Of a stretch of 64,000 bases of DNA, positions 60,391-64,000 are shown piece after piece. The notes below the pieces were generated by a model. The model worked only from the letters and a program-made list of their open reading frames with translations, did not search any database and had not been told where the DNA came from. Source of the stretch: Petaurus breviceps papuanus (lineage: Eukaryota > Chordata > Mammalia > Diprotodontia > Petauridae); assembly GCA_028583685.1 (NCBI GenBank), contig JAMXIF010000043.1:5061146-5125145 (forward strand). The letters run 5' to 3'. The position numbers were made by a program, and so were the translations under genes. The stretch's first letter is position 1, and the number at the start of each line of letters is the position of its first letter.

Positions 60391-62392
60391 CATTCTATTT
60401 ATTTATTTATACACACACATAACCTCCTGTATAGACATACATGTACTATACCTTCATATATAAATATATATATACATATACATATACACACATCTATATT
60501 TCCTTCAACTACCCTCATACTGGGAAAAGTTTCATAAGTTACAACTATCATTTTTCCATGTAGGCATGTAAATAGTAATAGTTTGATAAGTTCCTTATGA
60601 TTTCATTACCTGATTTACCTTCTCATGCTTCTCTTACTTCTTTATCTGAATGCCAAATTTTCTATTTAACTCTGGTTTTTCATCAAGAATGCTTGAAAGT
60701 CCTTTATTTCATTGAATAACCATACTTTCCCCTGAAACATGATACTCAGTTTATCTTGGTAGGTGATTCTTGGTTTTAATATCAGCCTCTTTGACCTCCA
60801 GAATATCATATTCCAAGTCCATCTATCCCTCAATGTCTAAGCTTCAAGATCTTATTTTATCCTATTTGTGTTTCCACAATATTCAAATTGTTTCTTCCTG
60901 GCTGCTTGTAATATTTTCTCCTTGATCTGGGAACTCCAGAACCTGGCAATAATATTCCTAAGAGTTTCCTTTTTGGGATCTGTTTCAAGAGGTGATCAGT
61001 GAATTCTTTCAATTTCTATTTTGCCCTCTGGTTCTAAAATATCAGGGCAATTCCTTGAGAATTTCTTGAAGGAAGATTTCTAGGTTCTTTTTTTGATCAT
61101 GGCTTTCAAGTAGTCCAATAATTTTTAAATTATCTCTCCTGGATCTATTTTCCAGGTCAGTTATTTTTCCAGTGAGATATTTCACATTGCCTCCTTTTTT
61201 ATCTTTTGTTTGGATCTGTTTAAGAGTATCTTGATTTCTTATAAAGTCATTAGCTTCCATTTGGTCCAATCTAATTCTGAAGGAATTATTCTCTTCAATA
61301 AGAATTTGAGATTCTTTTACCTTCTGGCAAATTCGGCTATTTAAAGCATTCTTCTCCTCACTGGCTTTTTGGCCACTATTGCCATTTTAGTTAGTCTATT
61401 TTTAAGGTATTATTTTCTTCAGCCAGGCTGTCAATTATCTTTTCATGATTTTTTTGCATCTTACTCATTTCTCTTCCCAATTTCTCCTCCACTTCTCTTT
61501 CTTGATTTTCAAAATCCTTCTTGACCTCCTCTATGGCACATAAACAGTTCATTTTTTTCTTGGAAGCTTTTGTTGCAGGAATTCTGACTTTGTTTTCTTC
61601 CTGCTATTCCATGATTTGATCCTTTTGGTACCCACAAAAGCAATCTAAGACTTGATTTCTGTGCTTGCTTTGCTTCCTTTCCTTGCTCATGCTGCCACTC
61701 AATTATTTGACTTTTGAGTTCTTTGCCACAGTAGAACTCTGCTTCCAGAGAGGAGAGCTTTTACCAGAATTGCTGGGGTTTTTTTTTTGTTTTGCAGCTA
61801 CCAGAATTATTACTTGTGTGACATTTCTACAGCCTCCACAAACTCTGGCTCACTCGTCATACACCCCAGGTCCTCCATCCAAGACAGCGATCCAGATCCA
61901 AGCAGGCTAAAGAAAGAATGATTATCTACTGAATGATTGCTTGGTCCCCCAACAATCTGCAGGCCAGGAGCTCTGAAGCAGCCAAGGAGCATGATTGTGC
62001 CTCCATCCCCCCCCCCCCCCCCAGTTCCAACAGAGTTCCACACTGACCTTTTCCTTTGTGTTTGGCATTTATGGGTTCATAAGTCTTAAAATCATCACAG
62101 CTGGTCATACACTCTCCCTAAGTCTCCTCCAGCTACTGCTGGCCAGGGCTGCCCTGGGGTTAAAACTGAGGGCTCATATGGGGCTGGGCTCCCAGCAAGC
62201 TGTGATGGACCCTTCTTGTCTGCCTGCCAGGATGCCTTCAGTAGGAGATTTTTTTTTTCCTATTTCACTTTGTGGGTTCTATAACCCTTTAGCCACTTCA
62301 CATACCAACTTTTTTTCACACTTTTCCTAGGATAAAGCCATCCTAGACAACCTTTAGCCAATATGATCTTTCTTTTCTGTAAAGGATACTCC
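59478..62392 (-). mobile_element. HAL1-type element E nested in L1 copy 2
   Basis: A perfect 18-bp duplication ACCCATTTCATTTTTTAT (59,460-59,477 and 62,393-62,410) brackets a 2,915-bp insert. On the minus strand it holds a 5' UTR, an ORF1 with readable RNA-binding part (61,269-61,042: LENRSRRDNLKIIGLLESHD), a (TA)n(TG)n block at 60,332-60,390, the purine-rich tail and the HAL1 terminus near 59,545. Two stretches do not match the other copies: about 60 bp beyond the normal terminus (59,478-59,540) and about 110 bp at the 5' edge (62,285-62,392). A run of 16 C lies near 62,007. No ORF2. Confidence 0.9.
60332..60392. repeat. (CA)n(TA)n microsatellite in copy E
   Basis: About 17 CA units then TA units, at the same place after ORF1 as in the other HAL1 copies. 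Confidence 0.95.
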
Positions 62393-62661
62393 ACCCATTT
62401 CATTTTTTATACTAGTACCTTGGTTTTCTTCTTTCCTATTTTCATCAAGTTAACCAATAGTTTAGCTATCTTGCTGTTTGTTTTCATGAAGCCAGTTTCT
62501 AGTTTTATTTATTTGTTCACTGATTTTCTTACTTTCAATTTTATTAATCTTTCCTTTGATTTTCAGGATTTTCAATTTGATGTTTAGCTGGAGATTTTAA
62601 TGTTTTTCTTTTCTGAGAGCTTTTTTTATTTTGGTTACCGAGACAATTAATTGAGAGGTTT

Positions 62662-62692
<31 letters not shown>

Positions 62693-63956
62693 TTTACTAT
62701 TTTATTGATCTAAGTAATTAGAGATATAATTTTCCCCGAAGTACCACTTTGGCTGCATCTCACAAACTTTGCTTTGTTATCTCATGATTACAATTTTAAT
62801 GAAATTATGAATAGTTTCTGTGGTTTCTTCTTTGACCCACTTATTTTTTAGGATCACAATCTTTAATTTCCAGTTAGTTTTAATCTTTCTTTCTATTGTC
62901 CATTTTGAACATAATTTTTATTACATTATGATCTGAAAAGGATGCATTTACTATTTCTGCTTTGCTGCATTTAGTTACGTATTTTTTATGTTCTACTATA
63001 TGATCATTTTTTAAGTAGATGACATAGACTGCTAAGAAAATGGTCTCTTCCTTTCTATTTCCATTCAATTTTCTTCAGAGATCTATCATATCCAGCGTCT
63101 TCAGAATTTCATTCACTTCCTTAACTTTGTTGTTTATTTTTTGGTTGGATTTATCTGTTTCTGAAAGGAGAAAATTGAGGTTCCCAACTAGTAAAATTTT
63201 ATTATCTATTTTCTATTATAAGTCATTATAATAACGTAATAATGTAAAAAATTTAGATGCTATACCATTTGGTACATATATGTTTAGTCATATCAATTGT
63301 CTATGATACCTTTCAGTAAAATATAGTTTCCTTTTCTATCTCTTTTAATTAAATCTATTTTTTAAGTTTTGTTTTGTCTGAGATCACGATTCATTTATTT
63401 TTTTTTTGCTTCAGTGGGAGCATATTAGATTCTGCTCCAGCTAGTTACCTTTTTCACTTCATGTGTATCTCTTTTTCAAATATGTTTCTTGTAAACGACA
63501 TATTGTAGGATTTGGGGTTTTTAATCCATTCTGTTCTCTGCTTCCATCTTATGGTGAGTTCATCATACTCAAATCCATTATTATGATTGTTAACTGCATA
63601 TTTTCCTCCATCCTAATTTCCCTTTTTTTCTCTCTGTCTCTCCTTTTCTCTCCCCCCCGCCAATTCATTCTGTCCCTCATCAAAAGGGTTTTTGCTTCTG
63701 ACCATTACCTCTCCCCATATGACCTCTCTTGTAACAGTTCCCCCTTTTTTGTCCCCCTCTCCTCCTACTTCCCTTTAGGGGAAGATAGATTTCTATAACC
63801 AACTTATTTGTATGTTATTCCCTCTTTTAATCAAATATGATGACGGTAAATTTGAAGCATTGCATGCTACCACCACCTCATTTTTCTCCACTTTATTAGG
63901 TCCTTTGCCTTCCAGAATACCATATTCCAAGCTATCTTATCCTTTAATATAAAACT

Positions 63957-64000
63957 GTATAATATGATATGATATAATATAATATAATATAATATAATAT
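63957..64000. repeat. (ATAAT)n-type microsatellite at the window edge
   Basis: Repeats of TATGA then TATAA run to the last base, so the true end lies outside the window. Confidence 0.9.

Larger units (their letters stand above)
56515..64000 (-). mobile_element. L1 LINE copy 2, running off the window, with nested HAL1 copy E
   Basis: Minus strand. The 3' UTR ends near 56,515. The ORF2 C-terminus is readable at 57,274-57,068 (GKTGTLVHHWWICELIQPLW). The reverse transcriptase part spans about 57.3-59.4 kb and continues after the insertion at 62.4 kb. Endonuclease remnants lie at 63,068-62,880 (FSDHNVIKIMF) and about 63,370-63,530. A purine-rich inter-ORF block on the minus strand spans 63,600-63,870. 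An ORF1 fragment (sequence like gacctccagaatatcatattcc) lies at 63,903-63,950. ORF1 continues beyond the window or is deleted. It is older and more decayed than copy 1. Confidence 0.85.

Noticed and set aside
43073-64000. A possibly active L1
   Set aside because: Both L1 copies have many stops and large insertions in ORF2, so neither can encode the proteins needed.

Overview
The window is nuclear DNA from a mammal, most likely a marsupial. It carries three coding exons of a synaptotagmin-4 gene very close to human SYT4. Its SINEs are of the marsupial Mar1 and WSINE types (tRNA-like head, CORE-SINE body, A-rich tail), alongside old MIR and L2 copies and many L1-lineage elements. The sequence is AT-rich with abundant (CA)n, (TA)n and tetranucleotide repeats. 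Two 10-base N gaps sit inside tetranucleotide arrays. I cannot name the species.

Region 1 (1 to about 10,605): the 3' part of SYT4 on the + strand. Exon 1 (about 11 codons in human) lies upstream of the window. Exons 2, 3 and 4 (816-1633, 4094-4214, 7396-7703) give an open frame with GT-AG introns of phases 1, 0 and 1. They encode the transmembrane segment, linker, C2A and C2B of a protein of about 426 residues. A 3' UTR of about 2.9 kb with MIR-type SINE inserts appears to end after an AATAAA at 10,584. This is the only host protein-coding gene I can support.

Region 2 (about 10.6-43 kb): intergenic DNA made of layered repeats: MIR, L2, Mar1 and WSINE copies, probable solo LTRs (15,987-16,510; 22,500-23,677; perhaps about 31 kb), an old L1-type ORF1 element (about 32-34 kb), and copies of a short ORF1-only L1 derivative.

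Region 3 (43-64 kb): two long minus-strand L1s, each interrupted by one of these short elements. The first L1 (43,073-51,763) keeps a 15-bp target-site duplication with one mismatch. It contains a 444-bp solo LTR and a 2,268-bp ORF1-only element with a perfect 11-bp duplication. The second L1 (about 56.5 kb to the window end) contains a 2,915-bp insertion with a perfect 18-bp duplication.

The most interesting content is this half-L1 (HAL1-type) family. Five recognisable copies share an L1-like 5' start, an L1 ORF1, a purine-rich tail with built-in microsatellites, and a 3' terminus resembling that of the L1 in the same window, but no ORF2. HAL1 elements as a class are known. The subfamily, nesting and structural variants seen here may not be catalogued. 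I found no evidence for any other novel system.
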